DNA of 64,000 bases from assembly GCF_005222205.1 (NCBI RefSeq), contig NZ_CP032345.1:809001-873000 (forward strand), given 5' to 3'. The DNA is from Azospirillum brasilense. Its GTDB lineage: Bacteria > Pseudomonadota > Alphaproteobacteria > Azospirillales > Azospirillaceae. The position numbers and the translations under genes were made by a program. This document shows, piece after piece, positions 49,552-58,792 of the stretch (position 1 is its first letter; the number at the start of each line of letters is the position of its first letter). The notes under the pieces were generated by a model that was not told the origin of the DNA, did no database searches, and saw only the letters and a program-made list of their open reading frames with translations.

Positions 49552-50346
49552 TTACTCCCCCACGGTGGGATCGGCCGGCGCGCGGAAGGGAGGTCGGGTG
49601 TCGCCCCCGTCCGCCGTCCAGTCCCCCGCAAGGGCCTGCCAGCAGGCGAGCGCCGCGACCACCGCCGTGTCGGCCCGGAGAATGCGGGGCCCCAGACCGA
49701 CGGGAACAACAAAGGGGAGTTTGCAAATTTCGTCAAGTTCGGACTGCGCAAAGCCGCCCTCCGGCCCGATCAGGAAGGCGGCGGGGCCGCGCGGACGGCC
49801 GCGGACGGCCTCCGCGATGGGGCGTACGTTCCCGGCCTCGGCGCACAGGTACAGCGTACGTTCCACCGGCCAGCCGGCCAGCGCCTTGTCCAGCGGCAGC
49901 GGGTCGGCCATCTCCGGCACGGTCAGCCGCTCCGACTGCTCGGCGGCCTCGATGGCGTTGGCGCGCAGGCGGTCGGTGTTGACGCGGTTGGGGTCGGTGC
50001 GGCGGGTGAAGACCGGCCACAGGCGCGACACGCCCAGTTCACTGGCCTTCTCCGCCACGAAATCGATGCGCCCGCGCTTGATCGGGGCGAACAGCAGCCA
50101 GAGGTCCGGGCCGGCCGCCTGAGGACGCCGCTGCGCCGTCACGGTGAGCGAGCACCAGCCCTTGCCGAAACCGTCGATGGCGGCAAGCCATTCACCGTCC
50201 CGCCCGTTGAAGACAGCCACGACGTCGCCCTTGTCGAGCCGCAGGACATGGCGCAGGAAATGCGCCCGCTCGTGGTCGAGCCCCACCGCCTGCCCCTCGC
50301 CGAGGGGGCTGTCCACATAGAGGCGGGTCTTCGGTTGGTTTGACAT
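49552..50346 (-). CDS. rsmE: 16S rRNA (uracil-1498-N3)-methyltransferase RsmE
   Basis: A 264-residue SPOUT-class methyltransferase for U1498 of 16S rRNA. The N-terminal PUA-like domain (RAHFLRHVLRLDKGDVVAVF) is followed by the knotted SAM-binding domain, with KRGRIDFVAEKASELGV, LIGPEGGFAQSELD and VGLGPRILRADTAVVAAL. These are all family signatures. ATG 50346 is chosen because the family start is MSxxxxxRLYVD-like; upstream extensions are not conserved-looking. It is divergent from ubiA (134 bp) and upstream of gshA. Confidence 0.93.
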   Translation of the reverse strand: MSNQPKTRLYVDSPLGEGQAVGLDHERAHFLRHVLRLDKGDVVAVFNGRDGEWLAAIDGFGKGWCSLTVTAQRRPQAAGPDLWLLFAPIKRGRIDFVAEKASELGVSRLWPVFTRRTDPNRVNTDRLRANAIEAAEQSERLTVPEMADPLPLDKALAGWPVERTLYLCAEAGNVRPIAEAVRGRPRGPAAFLIGPEGGFAQSELDEICKLPFVVPVGLGPRILRADTAVVAALACWQALAGDWTADGGDTRPPFRAPADPTVGE

Positions 50347-50480
50347 GGCGCGAGGTCTCCGGTGTGCGGCGCCGACTATAGCGATAACGCTTCGGGGCGG
50401 AAACGGCCCAGCCTTGCGGGGACCCACCCCCGCCGCTACCTTGCCCCCGGTTTCCTCCACTCCCCACACCCGAGTCCGCC

Positions 50481-51407
50481 ATGACCAGCCCCGCCTCCCC
50501 CGCTCCCGGCGACTTCACCGACATCCGGCGCGGCGACTGGATCGACCGCTTCGCCCCGGCGGCGGTCCGGCCCTATCTGCGGCTGGCGCGGTTGGATCGG
50601 CCCATCGGCACATGGCTTCTGCTGTTTCCCGGCTGGTGGAGCATTGCGCTGGCCGGGTCGGGACCGCTGCCCGACCTCTGGCTGATGGCGCTGTTCGCAA
50701 TCGGCGCCGTGGTGATGCGCGGGGCTGGCTGCACGGTCAACGACATCCTCGACCGCGACTTCGACGCCATGGTGGAGCGCACGCGGACCCGCCCGATCCC
50801 CTCCGGACAGGTGTCGGTGAAACAGGCGCTGGCCTTCCTCGCCGTCCAGCTCCTCATCGGGCTGGCGGTGCTGGTGCAGTTCAACCCGCTGACCATCGGG
50901 CTGGGCGTGCTGTCGCTGGTCCTGGTCTTCACCTACCCGCTGATGAAGCGCATCACCTGGTGGCCGCAGGCCTTCCTGGGGCTGACCTTCAACTGGGGCG
51001 CCCTGATGGGCTGGACCGCGGTGCGCGGCGAGCTAGAATGGCCGGCGCTGGCGCTCTACGCCGCGGGGATCGTCTGGACGCTGGGCTACGACACCATCTA
51101 CGCCCACCAGGATAAGGAGGACGACGCGCGAATCGGCGTGAAGTCCACCGCCCTGCGGCTGGGCGACCAGAGCAAGATCTGGATCTACGGCTTCTACACG
51201 TTGACCTTCGTGGGGATCGGCATCGCCGGGCGTCTGGCCGGGCTGGGCGGGCTGTTCCTGCCGCTGCTCTCGCTGGCCGCGCTGCAGCTCTCCTGGCAGG
51301 TGGCGACCTGGAACCCCGACGATCAGACGGACTGCCTGAAAAAGTTCAAGTCGAACCGCTGGTTCGGCTGGCTGGTGCTGGCGGCCTTCCTGGCCGGGAA
51401 GATCTAG
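50481..51407 (+). CDS. ubiA: 4-hydroxybenzoate polyprenyltransferase UbiA
   Basis: A 308-residue membrane prenyltransferase that attaches the polyprenyl tail to 4-hydroxybenzoate in ubiquinone synthesis. The first Asp-rich motif is CTVNDILDRDFDAMVERTRT and the second is YDTIYAHQDKEDDARIGVKS, both complete. About eight membrane segments follow the soluble N-terminus. UbiD is encoded about 2.6 kb away in the same orientation, although separated by unrelated genes. It is convergent with the next gene. Confidence 0.94.
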   Translation: MTSPASPAPGDFTDIRRGDWIDRFAPAAVRPYLRLARLDRPIGTWLLLFPGWWSIALAGSGPLPDLWLMALFAIGAVVMRGAGCTVNDILDRDFDAMVERTRTRPIPSGQVSVKQALAFLAVQLLIGLAVLVQFNPLTIGLGVLSLVLVFTYPLMKRITWWPQAFLGLTFNWGALMGWTAVRGELEWPALALYAAGIVWTLGYDTIYAHQDKEDDARIGVKSTALRLGDQSKIWIYGFYTLTFVGIGIAGRLAGLGGLFLPLLSLAALQLSWQVATWNPDDQTDCLKKFKSNRWFGWLVLAAFLAGKI

Positions 51408-51431
51408 GCGGCCAGGGAGCTGGAGGAAGGC

Positions 51432-52265
51432 TTAGCGCGTCAGCTCGGCGACGGTGCTGTCGCCGGAGCCCGGCTTGCGCGGCGGCAGGACCGCGCGGAT
51501 GCCCTCGGTGGAGGCCACCATCTCGACGCCCTTCTGCGCGGCCGGCTGGGTCGGCTTGCGGGCCGGCAGCACGGCGGTCACCACCGGCGGAGCCATCTTC
51601 GCAGCGGTGCCCTTGCCGGACAGGGTAAGGGACGCGGTCAGCACCTGCGGCTTGCGGCCCGGAACGGCGACGGCGTGGCCCTTCAGGGAAGCCTCCATCA
51701 GGCGCGGCCCGGCGGCGGGCTTGGGCGCGGCGCGGCCCTGCGGAGCCACGGCGAAGGTGCTGCCAATGCCGGCATCCCGGGCATCGGCCTGACGGATCTC
51801 CGCCTCCTCGCCCTCCGGCAGGATGAAGCCGTAGGTGGTGTAGACGCGCAGGCCGAGCTGGTCCGACGGCTCGTGCCAGACGCGGACGGCCGTCCAGTCG
51901 TTGCGCGGCGACACGTCGACCACGCGCATGTTGCGGCGCAGCCCGCGGCCGTCGAGCCAGGAGTGGTCCACCTCGATGGTGCGGCGGTCGATGATGTGGC
52001 TGACCAGGGAGACGTGGCCGCGGCCGAGCCGCTGCGACCGCTTGAAGACGAGGACGGAGCCGAGCGCCGGGCGCTTGTCGCGCTCATATTGATCGGCGGC
52101 GGTGTTCCACCACGTCCAGGCATCGCCCCGGATCTCGAAATCCGATATGGAACGCAGCGTGCGGACGCAATCGCCGTCCTGGGCCTGGGCTTGGGATATG
52201 GTGAACGGGCTGAGAGCGATGAACGCCGCGAACGATGCGCAGAGTGCAATCCCTTTCGACCGCAT
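51432..52265 (-). CDS. Exported CHAP-like domain protein
   Basis: A 277-residue secreted protein with a signal peptide (ALCASFAAFIALSPFTISQA, cleavage near AQA-QD). The mature N-terminal half (about 30-140) resembles a CHAP domain: a Cys in DCVRTLRSISDF, the fold-defining GSVLVFKRSQRLGRGHVSLV with the likely catalytic His, then IEVDHSWL. The C-terminal half is low-complexity with three ARKP/GRKP/PRKP-like blocks (AVLPARKP, VPGRKP, VLPPRKPG). It may cleave peptidoglycan peptides. ATG 52265 gives a clean signal. It is divergent from the methyltransferase gene. Confidence 0.75.
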   Translation of the reverse strand: MRSKGIALCASFAAFIALSPFTISQAQAQDGDCVRTLRSISDFEIRGDAWTWWNTAADQYERDKRPALGSVLVFKRSQRLGRGHVSLVSHIIDRRTIEVDHSWLDGRGLRRNMRVVDVSPRNDWTAVRVWHEPSDQLGLRVYTTYGFILPEGEEAEIRQADARDAGIGSTFAVAPQGRAAPKPAAGPRLMEASLKGHAVAVPGRKPQVLTASLTLSGKGTAAKMAPPVVTAVLPARKPTQPAAQKGVEMVASTEGIRAVLPPRKPGSGDSTVAELTR

Positions 52266-52406
52266 ATCAGCCCCATGCCCTTTGTTTTTCTCCTTTCGAA
52301 CGGGTAACACGGGACGGCAGGTGTGTCTACTCCGTTTGAATTATGTAACCAAAACCGGTTGTGGATAGATCATCCATCCCCGCGCAGCTCCGGTGAGAGT
52401 CCAGTT

Positions 52407-53066
52407 ATGAACAACTTTTCTCAAATCGACTTCATCCGCTCCAACACCGTCGTAACGCGGACTCCTTTGCTGCCCGAAATCGCGCTGCATCTGGCGACGG
52501 AAATCACGCCGTTGTGGGAGGCTACGGAGGATTCTTTGAAAGAGTCCAATGTACCGCCGCCCTATTGGGCCTTTGCTTGGCCGGGCGGTCAGGCGGTGGC
52601 GCGGCTCGTGCTCGACCGGCCGGAGCTGGTGGCGGGCAAGTCGGTGCTGGATTTCGCCGCCGGCACCGGGCTGGTCGGCATCGCCGCGATGATGGCCGGG
52701 GCGGCGCGCGTCCAGTCCTGCGACATCGACCGCTTCGCCCTGGCGGCCATCGCCCTTAACGCCGAATCCAACGGAGTCGACGTGAAGGCGGTCAGCGCCG
52801 ATCTGGTGGACCGCCCCCTGCCTGGCATCGACGTCGTCCTGGCGGGCGACGTCTGCTACGAGAAGCCGATGGCCGACCGGGTGACCGCCTGGCTGCGCGC
52901 AATCGCCGCAACCGGCACGCTGGTCCTGCTGGGCGATCCGGGCCGCGCCTATGTCCCGCTCAGCGGAATCGAGCGGGTCGCGCAGTACAGCGTCCCGACC
53001 TCCCTGGAGTTGGAGGACCGCGAGATGCGCGAAACGACGATCTGGCGCCTGCTGCCGGAGGCCTGA
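52407..53066 (+). CDS. Class I SAM-dependent methyltransferase (ETFB-KMT/NNMT-like)
   Basis: A 219-residue Rossmann-fold methyltransferase. The SAM-binding motif is VLDFAAGTGLVGIAAMMAGA, with the acidic post-motif residue in QSCDIDRFAL. PPPYWAFAWPGGQAVARL just before it is typical of the group that includes protein-lysine methyltransferases of electron transfer flavoprotein beta. ATG 52407 starts MNNFSQIDFIRSNT, matching family N-termini. It ends 3 bp before the AlkD-like gene, so both are co-transcribed. The substrate is probably a protein lysine; this is inference from family only. Confidence 0.82.
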   Translation: MNNFSQIDFIRSNTVVTRTPLLPEIALHLATEITPLWEATEDSLKESNVPPPYWAFAWPGGQAVARLVLDRPELVAGKSVLDFAAGTGLVGIAAMMAGAARVQSCDIDRFALAAIALNAESNGVDVKAVSADLVDRPLPGIDVVLAGDVCYEKPMADRVTAWLRAIAATGTLVLLGDPGRAYVPLSGIERVAQYSVPTSLELEDREMRETTIWRLLPEA

Positions 53067-53069
53067 GTC

Positions 53070-53900
53070 ATGAGCGCGACCGCGACCGCTCCGCGCAAGG
53101 GCGCCACCCGGATGGCCGACATCCCGCCGGAGGTGCTGGCCGACCTGAACGCCGGCCGCCGCGAGACCGCCACGCTGGCCGAATCGCTGGCCATCGACTT
53201 CGCCGCCCTGCTGGCCGCCGCCGTGCCGGAGGCCGCGGGCGCCGTGTCCTTCGACCCGAAGGAGGGCGTGACACGGCGCATGGCGGCGGCGGGGAGCGCG
53301 GCTTTCGACCGGCTGGGCCTGGGGGCTGTGGAGCGGCTGGCCGCCCACCCGTCCGACACGGTGCGCGGCTGGGCCTGCTACGCTCTGGCGGCGGCCCCCG
53401 GCCTGACTCTGGCGGAGCGGCTGGAGCGCGTCCGCCCGCTGGCCGACGACCCGCATTTCGGCGTGCGCGAATGGGCGTGGCTGGCCCTGCGCCCCCACAT
53501 CGCCGCCGCCATCGACGAGGCGCTGGCCCTCCTCACGCCCTGGACCGCCGAACCGTCGGAGCGGCTGCGCCGTTTCGCCAGCGAGGCCACCAGGCCCCGC
53601 GGCGTCTGGTGCGGCCACATCGGCGCGCTGAAGACCGACCCGGCGCGCGGCCTGCCGGTCCTCGACCCGCTGCGGGCGGACGGCGCGCGCTACGTCCAGG
53701 ATTCGGTCGCCAACTGGCTGAACGACGCGGCGAAGAGCCAGCCCGGCTGGGTGCAGTCCCTCTGCGCCCGCTGGGAGACGGACAGCCCCGCCCCGGACGC
53801 CACCCGCCGCATCGTCCGCCGCGCCCTGCGCAGCGTGCCCTGCGCAGCGTGCCCTGCGCAACGTGAAGGAACCCGCGTGAGGCGGCACCTCCCCCCTTGA
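53070..53900 (+). CDS. DNA alkylation repair (AlkD-like HEAT) protein with shifted C-terminus
   Basis: This 276-residue all-helical HEAT-like repeat protein resembles the AlkD/DNA alkylation repair family, which flips or excises alkylated bases. Supporting stretches are SDTVRGWACYALAAAPGL, FGVREWAWLALRPHI and DGARYVQDSVANWLNDAAKS. The end is abnormal. A 14-bp unit repeated three times (53823-53864) shifts the frame, so the protein ends RSVPCAACPAQREGTRVRRH. With a single unit it would end RALRNVKEPA at 53880, which reads like the usual family C-terminus. It follows the methyltransferase gene by 3 bp. Confidence 0.8.
   Translation: MSATATAPRKGATRMADIPPEVLADLNAGRRETATLAESLAIDFAALLAAAVPEAAGAVSFDPKEGVTRRMAAAGSAAFDRLGLGAVERLAAHPSDTVRGWACYALAAAPGLTLAERLERVRPLADDPHFGVREWAWLALRPHIAAAIDEALALLTPWTAEPSERLRRFASEATRPRGVWCGHIGALKTDPARGLPVLDPLRADGARYVQDSVANWLNDAAKSQPGWVQSLCARWETDSPAPDATRRIVRRALRSVPCAACPAQREGTRVRRHLPP
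53823..53864 (+). repeat. 14-bp tandem triplication at the end of the AlkD-like gene
   Basis: GCCCTGCGCAGCGT at 53823-53836 and 53837-53850, and GCCCTGCGCAACGT at 53851-53864 (one mismatch). The two extra units add 28 bp, which is not a multiple of three. Confidence 0.92.
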
Positions 53901-53974
53901 CGCGGCGCCCTCCAGGCCGATGCTAAGCGCCCTCTCCTGATCCGACCCCATCGCACCCGAACGGACCCTCGACC

Positions 53975-55486
53975 ATGCCCTACACCTCGTTGCGCGACTT
54001 CATCGACCGGCTGGAGAAGGCCGGGCGGCTGGTGGTGGTCCGGGAGCCGGTGTCCACGGCGCTGGAGATGACCGAGATCCAGACCCGCCTTCTCGCCGAA
54101 GGCGGCCCGGCGGTGCTGTTCGAGAACGTCATCAAGGCCGACGGCACCCGCTCGGAAATGCCGGTGCTGGTCAACCTGTTCGGCACGGTGGAGCGCGTCG
54201 CCTGGGGCATGGACCGCGAGCCGCACGAGCTGCGCGGCGTCGGCGAGACGCTGGCCTTCTTGAAGCAGCCGGAGCCGCCGGGCGGCTTCCGCGAGGCGAT
54301 GGAACTGATCCCGCTCGCCAAGACCGTGCTGTCGATGAAGCCGAAGACGGTCGGCTCCGCCCCCTGCCAGGAGGTGGTGCTGACCGGCGACCAGATCGAT
54401 CTCGGCCGCCTGCCGGTGCAGAGCTGCTGGCCGGGCGAGCCGGCGCCGCTGATCACTTGGCCGCTGGTCGTCACCAAGGGGCCCACGGCCAAGCGCGAGG
54501 ACGACTTCAACCTCGGCATCTACCGGATGCAGGTGCTGGGGAAGAACAAGACGATCATGCGCTGGCTGAAGCACCGCGGCGGCGCGCAGCACCATCACCG
54601 CTGGCAGGCCAGCGGAAAGCGCGAGCCGCTGCCCTGCGCGGTGGTCCTCGGCGCCGATCCGGGCACCATCCTGGCCGCCGTCACGCCGGTGCCGGACACG
54701 CTGTCGGAGTACCAGTTCGCCGGCCTGCTGCGCGGCAAGAAGGTCGAACTGGTGGATTGCAAGACCGTGCCGCTGAAGGTGCCCGCCCAGGCGGAGATCA
54801 TCCTGGAAGGCCATGTCAGCCTGGACGAATACGCCGACGAAGGGCCCTACGGCGACCACACCGGCTATTACAACTCGGTCGAGCCCTTCCCGGTCTTCAC
54901 CGTCACGGCGATGACCATGCGGCGCAACCCGATCTACCTGTCCACCTTCACCGGCCGCCCGCCCGACGAGCCGTCGGTGCTGGGCGAGGCGCTGAACGAG
55001 GTCTTCATCCCCCTGTTGACCCAGCAATTCCCGGAGATCGTGGATTTCTGGCTGCCGCCGGAGGGCTGCTCCTACCGGATCGCCGTGGTCAGCATGAAGA
55101 AGGCCTATCCCGGCCACGCCAAGCGGGTGATGATGGGCGTCTGGTCCTTCCTGCGCCAGTTCATGTACACGAAATGGGTGATCGTCGTGGACGACGACAT
55201 CGACGCGCGGAACTGGAAGGACGTGATGTGGGCGATGAGCACCCGCATGGACCCCGCCCGCGACATCACGGTGATCGAGGGCACCCCCATCGACTATCTG
55301 GACTTCGCCAGCCCCGAGTCGGGTCTCGGCGGCAAGGTCGGGCTGGACGCCACCAACAAGTGGCCGCCGGAGACCAAGCGCGAGTGGGGCCAGAAGATCC
55401 GCATGGACCAGGGCGTGGTCGACGAGGTGTCGCGCAAATGGGCGTCCTATGGTCTTCCGGGCAGCGGGACCCCGATCTGGAAGTGA
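53975..55486 (+). CDS. ubiD: 4-hydroxy-3-polyprenylbenzoate decarboxylase UbiD
   Basis: A 503-residue prenylated-FMN-dependent decarboxylase of ubiquinone synthesis. Typical regions are [36 protein letters not shown] with the conserved acid residues, and [20 protein letters not shown]. The catalytic Glu lies near [20 protein letters not shown]. Length is normal for UbiD. The N-terminus [20 protein letters not shown] is standard, so ATG 53975 is safe. It is followed by the DUF3616 gene 39 bp downstream. Confidence 0.94.
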   Translation: MPYTSLRDFIDRLEKAGRLVVVREPVSTALEMTEIQTRLLAEGGPAVLFENVIKADGTRSEMPVLVNLFGTVERVAWGMDREPHELRGVGETLAFLKQPEPPGGFREAMELIPLAKTVLSMKPKTVGSAPCQEVVLTGDQIDLGRLPVQSCWPGEPAPLITWPLVVTKGPTAKREDDFNLGIYRMQVLGKNKTIMRWLKHRGGAQHHHRWQASGKREPLPCAVVLGADPGTILAAVTPVPDTLSEYQFAGLLRGKKVELVDCKTVPLKVPAQAEIILEGHVSLDEYADEGPYGDHTGYYNSVEPFPVFTVTAMTMRRNPIYLSTFTGRPPDEPSVLGEALNEVFIPLLTQQFPEIVDFWLPPEGCSYRIAVVSMKKAYPGHAKRVMMGVWSFLRQFMYTKWVIVVDDDIDARNWKDVMWAMSTRMDPARDITVIEGTPIDYLDFASPESGLGGKVGLDATNKWPPETKREWGQKIRMDQGVVDEVSRKWASYGLPGSGTPIWK

Positions 55487-55525
55487 GGCGTTAAGGGACG
55501 TCCCGCCTTTTCCAAGGAGCCCGCC

Positions 55526-56638
55526 ATGCCCAGCGAGATCGCTCGCCCCATCGCCACCGTCCGTCTGGTCTTCCGCGACGGCGACGAGACCGCCGGGGAC
55601 CTGTCGGTGGCGGAGCGGGCGGGAAACAACCTGTTCGTGGCGTCGGACGAGGGCGCGCAGATCGTCCATCTGGCCGCCGAGGAGGGCGGCACCCTCTACC
55701 GCCAGGACGCCGTGCATCGCCTGACGGATTTCTTCGCCTTGCCGATGATGGAGCCGGGGGAGGACGAGGTGGACGTCGAGGGTATGGCCGTCGCCGGCGG
55801 CTGGCTGTGGGTCACCGGCTCCCACGCGCTGGCCCGCAAGAAGCCGGAGCGCGGGGAGAACGGCACCGAGACGGCGCTGGAGCGGCTGACCGAGGTGCGC
55901 TGCGACCCCAACCGCTTCCTGCTCGGCCGCATCCCGCTGGTCAGCGAGGCGGACGGGCGCCTGACCCCGGTCCGCCGCGACGGAAAGCGCAAGGCCGGCT
56001 GCCTGAAGTTCCGCAAGGGCGGCAACGCGCTGACCAAGGCACTGGCGGAGGACGAGCATCTGGCCCGCTTCGTCGCGGTTCCCGCCAAGGAGAACGGCTT
56101 CGACGTGGAGGGGCTGGCCGCCCATGGCGACCGGGTCTGGCTGGGGCTGCGCGGCCCGGTGCTGCGCGGTTGGGCCTGCATTCTCGAACTGGCGGTGGAG
56201 GACCACCCGGACGTCGAGGAGCGTCTGCGGCTGCGCCCCATCGGGCCGAACGGCGAGAAGTACCGCAAGCATTTCGTCGATCTGGACGGGCTGGGCATCC
56301 GCGAACTGACCTTCGACGGCGAGGATCTGGTCATCCTGGCCGGGCCGACCATGGATCTCGACGGTCCCGTCGCCGTGTGGCGCTGGACCGACGCCCTGTC
56401 GGTCACCCAGGAGACCGTCATCCCGCGCGACCGGCTGGTTCCTCTGCTGAACCTGCCCTACGGCAAGGGCGACGACCACGCGGAGGGCATTGCCTGCGTC
56501 CGCCGCGACGGCGCCCCGCCCGCCCTTCTGGTGGTCTACGACAGCCCGTCCAAGGCGCGCCGCCACGGTGCCGGGACCACCGCCGACCTGTTCGCCCTGC
56601 CCTCCCGCTACGATCCGGCCAACGCCTTCCGGGCGTGA
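55526..56638 (+). CDS. DUF3616 domain protein
   Basis: A 370-residue protein of the DUF3616 family, with no signal peptide. Blocks such as NNLFVASDEGAQIVHLA, DVEGMAVAGGWLWVTGSHAL, FDVEGLAAHGDRVWLGLRGP and ELTFDGEDLVILAGPTMD recur at roughly regular spacing and suggest a beta-propeller. Function is unknown. AAGGAG precedes ATG 55526. It is 39 bp after ubiD and could be read from the same transcript, but no role in quinone synthesis is known. Confidence 0.82.
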   Translation: MPSEIARPIATVRLVFRDGDETAGDLSVAERAGNNLFVASDEGAQIVHLAAEEGGTLYRQDAVHRLTDFFALPMMEPGEDEVDVEGMAVAGGWLWVTGSHALARKKPERGENGTETALERLTEVRCDPNRFLLGRIPLVSEADGRLTPVRRDGKRKAGCLKFRKGGNALTKALAEDEHLARFVAVPAKENGFDVEGLAAHGDRVWLGLRGPVLRGWACILELAVEDHPDVEERLRLRPIGPNGEKYRKHFVDLDGLGIRELTFDGEDLVILAGPTMDLDGPVAVWRWTDALSVTQETVIPRDRLVPLLNLPYGKGDDHAEGIACVRRDGAPPALLVVYDSPSKARRHGAGTTADLFALPSRYDPANAFRA

Positions 56639-56648
56639 GCTGTCGTTG

Positions 56649-56677
56649 TTGATATTGCAACAATCAGTGCATAATTA
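56649..56677 (+). promoter_or_regulatory. Candidate sigma-70 promoter with overlapping inverted repeat, before the DoxX gene
   Basis: TTGATA (56649-56654) and TAATTA (56672-56677) are 17 bp apart, good matches for -35 and -10. TTGTTG and CAACAA (56646-56663), around a 6-nt centre, overlap the -35 box and may be an operator. The start would be about 56684, 88 nt before ATG 56772. Confidence 0.6.
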
Positions 56678-56771
56678 AGCGGATTATCCCAAACGTGGAC
56701 ATCGCTATTCTTGGCCTCAGACGACAACGGCCCCGACGCGGGGCGCCACGCTGAGACAAGGAGACCATGCC

Positions 56772-57221
56772 ATGACCGCCAACACCGCCGCCATCGACAC
56801 CCGCACCGCCCCCTACGCCGCCTTCCTGCTGCGCGTCAGCCTGGGCCTTCTGTTCATCGCCCACGGCCTGATCCTGAAGGTCTTCACCTTCGGCATCGCC
56901 GGCACGGTCGGCTACTTCGAGAGCCTCGGCTACCCCGGCCTCTTCGCCTATCTGGTCATCCTCGGCGAGATCGGCGGCGGCCTGCTGCTGGTGGCCGGCG
57001 TCTTCACCCGCTGGATTTCGCTGTCCCTGCTGCCGATCCTGATCGGCGCGACGCTCCAGCACACCGGCAACGGCTGGGTCTTCTCGGCCCAGGGCGGCGG
57101 CTGGGAGTTCCCGGTGTTCTGGACGGTGCTGCTCGGCGTGCAGGCCCTGCTCGGCGACGGCGCCTTCGCCCTGAAGCTGCCGACCGCCGGCCGCGACACC
57201 CTTCAGAGCCGGCTGGCCTGA
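56772..57221 (+). CDS. DoxX family membrane protein
   Basis: A 149-residue protein with four membrane helices of the DoxX family. Family marks are AAFLLRVSLGLLFIAHGLIL and FAYLVILGEIGGGLLLVAGV. DoxX proteins are thought to take part in membrane redox or thiol-stress functions; the precise role is unsettled. AAGGAG precedes ATG 56772. A promoter with an overlapping inverted repeat lies upstream, so it is probably regulated and monocistronic. Confidence 0.9.
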   Translation: MTANTAAIDTRTAPYAAFLLRVSLGLLFIAHGLILKVFTFGIAGTVGYFESLGYPGLFAYLVILGEIGGGLLLVAGVFTRWISLSLLPILIGATLQHTGNGWVFSAQGGGWEFPVFWTVLLGVQALLGDGAFALKLPTAGRDTLQSRLA

Positions 57222-57383
57222 CCCTAAGGAAAGATATGACGAGCGGCGCGCGGGCGGGCACCAGCCCCCCGCGCGCCGCCGCTTTTGTGCGGCGGAGGGA
57301 CCGGACCTGAGGCGATATGCCCCTTCCTCTTCTTCTCCGGGCTCCCATTTGCTAGACAAGCCGGAGACCTAGCGGAGACCGTA

Positions 57384-58739
57384 ATGCCCGTTTCGACCAC
57401 CTCGCAACCTGACGTGCTGACCCTGCTGGACGATCTGATCCGCAAGGCGAAGGGCGCCGGGGCCGACTCCGCCGACGCCGTGCTGTTCGACAGCGCCTCC
57501 CTGTCGCTGAGCCAGCGTTTCGGCAAGACGGAGAAGCTGGAGCGGTCCGAGTCGGGCGATCTGGGGCTGCGCGTTTTCATCGGCAAGCGGCAGGCCATCG
57601 TCTCCTCCACCGACCGCAGCGCCAAGGCGCTGGACGAGCTGGTGGAGCGCGCCGTCGCCATGGCCCGCGTGGTGCCGGAGGACCCCTTCTGCGGCCTCGC
57701 CGACCCGGAGCAGATCTACACCACCCTCCCCGACCTCGACGTCTGCGACCCGTCGGAGCCGTCGGCGGAGTTGCTGATCGAGCGCGCCCGCATCGCCGAG
57801 GAGGCCGCGCTGGCCGTCGAGGGCGTCACCAACTCCGAAGGCGCCGACGCCGGGTGGAGCCGCTCCACCATCGCCATCGCCGCGTCCAACGGCTTCACCG
57901 GCCGCTACGGCGTGTCGCGGCAGTCGCTGTCGGCCTCGGTGCTCGCCGGGACGGGCACGGGGATGGAGCGCGACTATGACTATGACAGCAAGGTCTACGG
58001 CTCCGACCTGCGCGACCCGGCGTCGATCGGCCGCGAGGCCGGCGAGCGGGCCATCCGCCGCCTGAACCCGCGCCGGGTCAAGAGCTGCAAGGTGCCGGTG
58101 GTGTTCGACCCCCGTGTCTCCCGCGGGCTGCTGGGGCATCTGACCGGCTCGATCAGCGGGCCGAGCATCGCGCGGGGCACCAGCTTCCTCAAGGACAAGA
58201 TGGGGCAGCGGATTTTCGCCGCCGGCATCACCATCGTCGACGACCCGCATGTGAAGCGCGGCCTGCGCTCCCGCCCCTTCGACGCGGAGGGCATCGCCAC
58301 CACCCGCCGCAACCTGATCGAGGACGGGCACCTGACCACCTGGCTGCTCGACCTGCGCTCGGCCCGCCAGCTCGGCCTGTCGACGACCGGCCACGCGGCG
58401 CGCGGCACCTCCGGCCCGCCGGGCCCGGCCCCGGCCAACGTCTACATGGCCCCGGGCGCCAAGAGCCGCGAGGAGCTGCTGGCCGAGATCCCCAACGGCT
58501 TCTACGTGACGGAGCTGATGGGCACCGGCGTCAACGGGGTGACCGGCGACTACAGCCGGGGTGCCGCGGGCTATTGGATCGAGAACGGGCAGATCGCCTA
58601 CCCGGTCACCGAACTGACCATCGCCGGCAACCTCAAGGAGATGTTCCTGAACCTGGAACCGGCGAGCGACCTGGAACTGCGCTTCGGCATGGACGCCCCG
58701 ACCATCCGCATCGACGGGCTGACCATCGCGGGCCAATGA
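57384..58739 (+). CDS. pmbA: PmbA/TldE family metallopeptidase subunit
   Basis: A 451-residue protein of the TldD/PmbA family. TldD and PmbA (TldE) form a heterodimeric protease that in E. coli matures microcin B17 and degrades CcdA. This one is the PmbA type: SADAVLFDSASLSLSQRFGK, RGLLGHLTGSISGPSIARGT, GTGVNGVTGDYSRGAAGYWI and EMFLNLEPASDLELRFGM. PmbA subunits lack the zinc motif that TldD carries, and I see no HExxxH here. The TldD partner is not in the window. A hairpin terminator follows the stop. Confidence 0.92.
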   Translation: MPVSTTSQPDVLTLLDDLIRKAKGAGADSADAVLFDSASLSLSQRFGKTEKLERSESGDLGLRVFIGKRQAIVSSTDRSAKALDELVERAVAMARVVPEDPFCGLADPEQIYTTLPDLDVCDPSEPSAELLIERARIAEEAALAVEGVTNSEGADAGWSRSTIAIAASNGFTGRYGVSRQSLSASVLAGTGTGMERDYDYDSKVYGSDLRDPASIGREAGERAIRRLNPRRVKSCKVPVVFDPRVSRGLLGHLTGSISGPSIARGTSFLKDKMGQRIFAAGITIVDDPHVKRGLRSRPFDAEGIATTRRNLIEDGHLTTWLLDLRSARQLGLSTTGHAARGTSGPPGPAPANVYMAPGAKSREELLAEIPNGFYVTELMGTGVNGVTGDYSRGAAGYWIENGQIAYPVTELTIAGNLKEMFLNLEPASDLELRFGMDAPTIRIDGLTIAGQ

Positions 58740-58747
58740 GTGCCACG

Positions 58748-58769
58748 GGAGGCGCCGCAAGGCGCCTCC
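58748..58769 (+). terminator. Hairpin terminator after pmbA
   Basis: GGAGGCGCC and GGCGCCTCC form a perfect 9-bp stem around GCAA, starting 9 bp after the stop, followed by TCTT. Confidence 0.75.
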
Positions 58770-58792
58770 TCTTGGCGTCAGCGGCCCCCCTG

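Noticed and set aside
52358-52367. Sequence TTGTGGATAG resembling a DnaA box
   Set aside because: A single 8-of-9 match with no other boxes, AT-rich unwinding element or replication genes nearby, so not an origin.
55488-55512. GGGACGTCCC palindrome after ubiD as a terminator
   Set aside because: The 10-bp palindrome has no loop or T-run, and the next gene follows at once with a good ribosome site.
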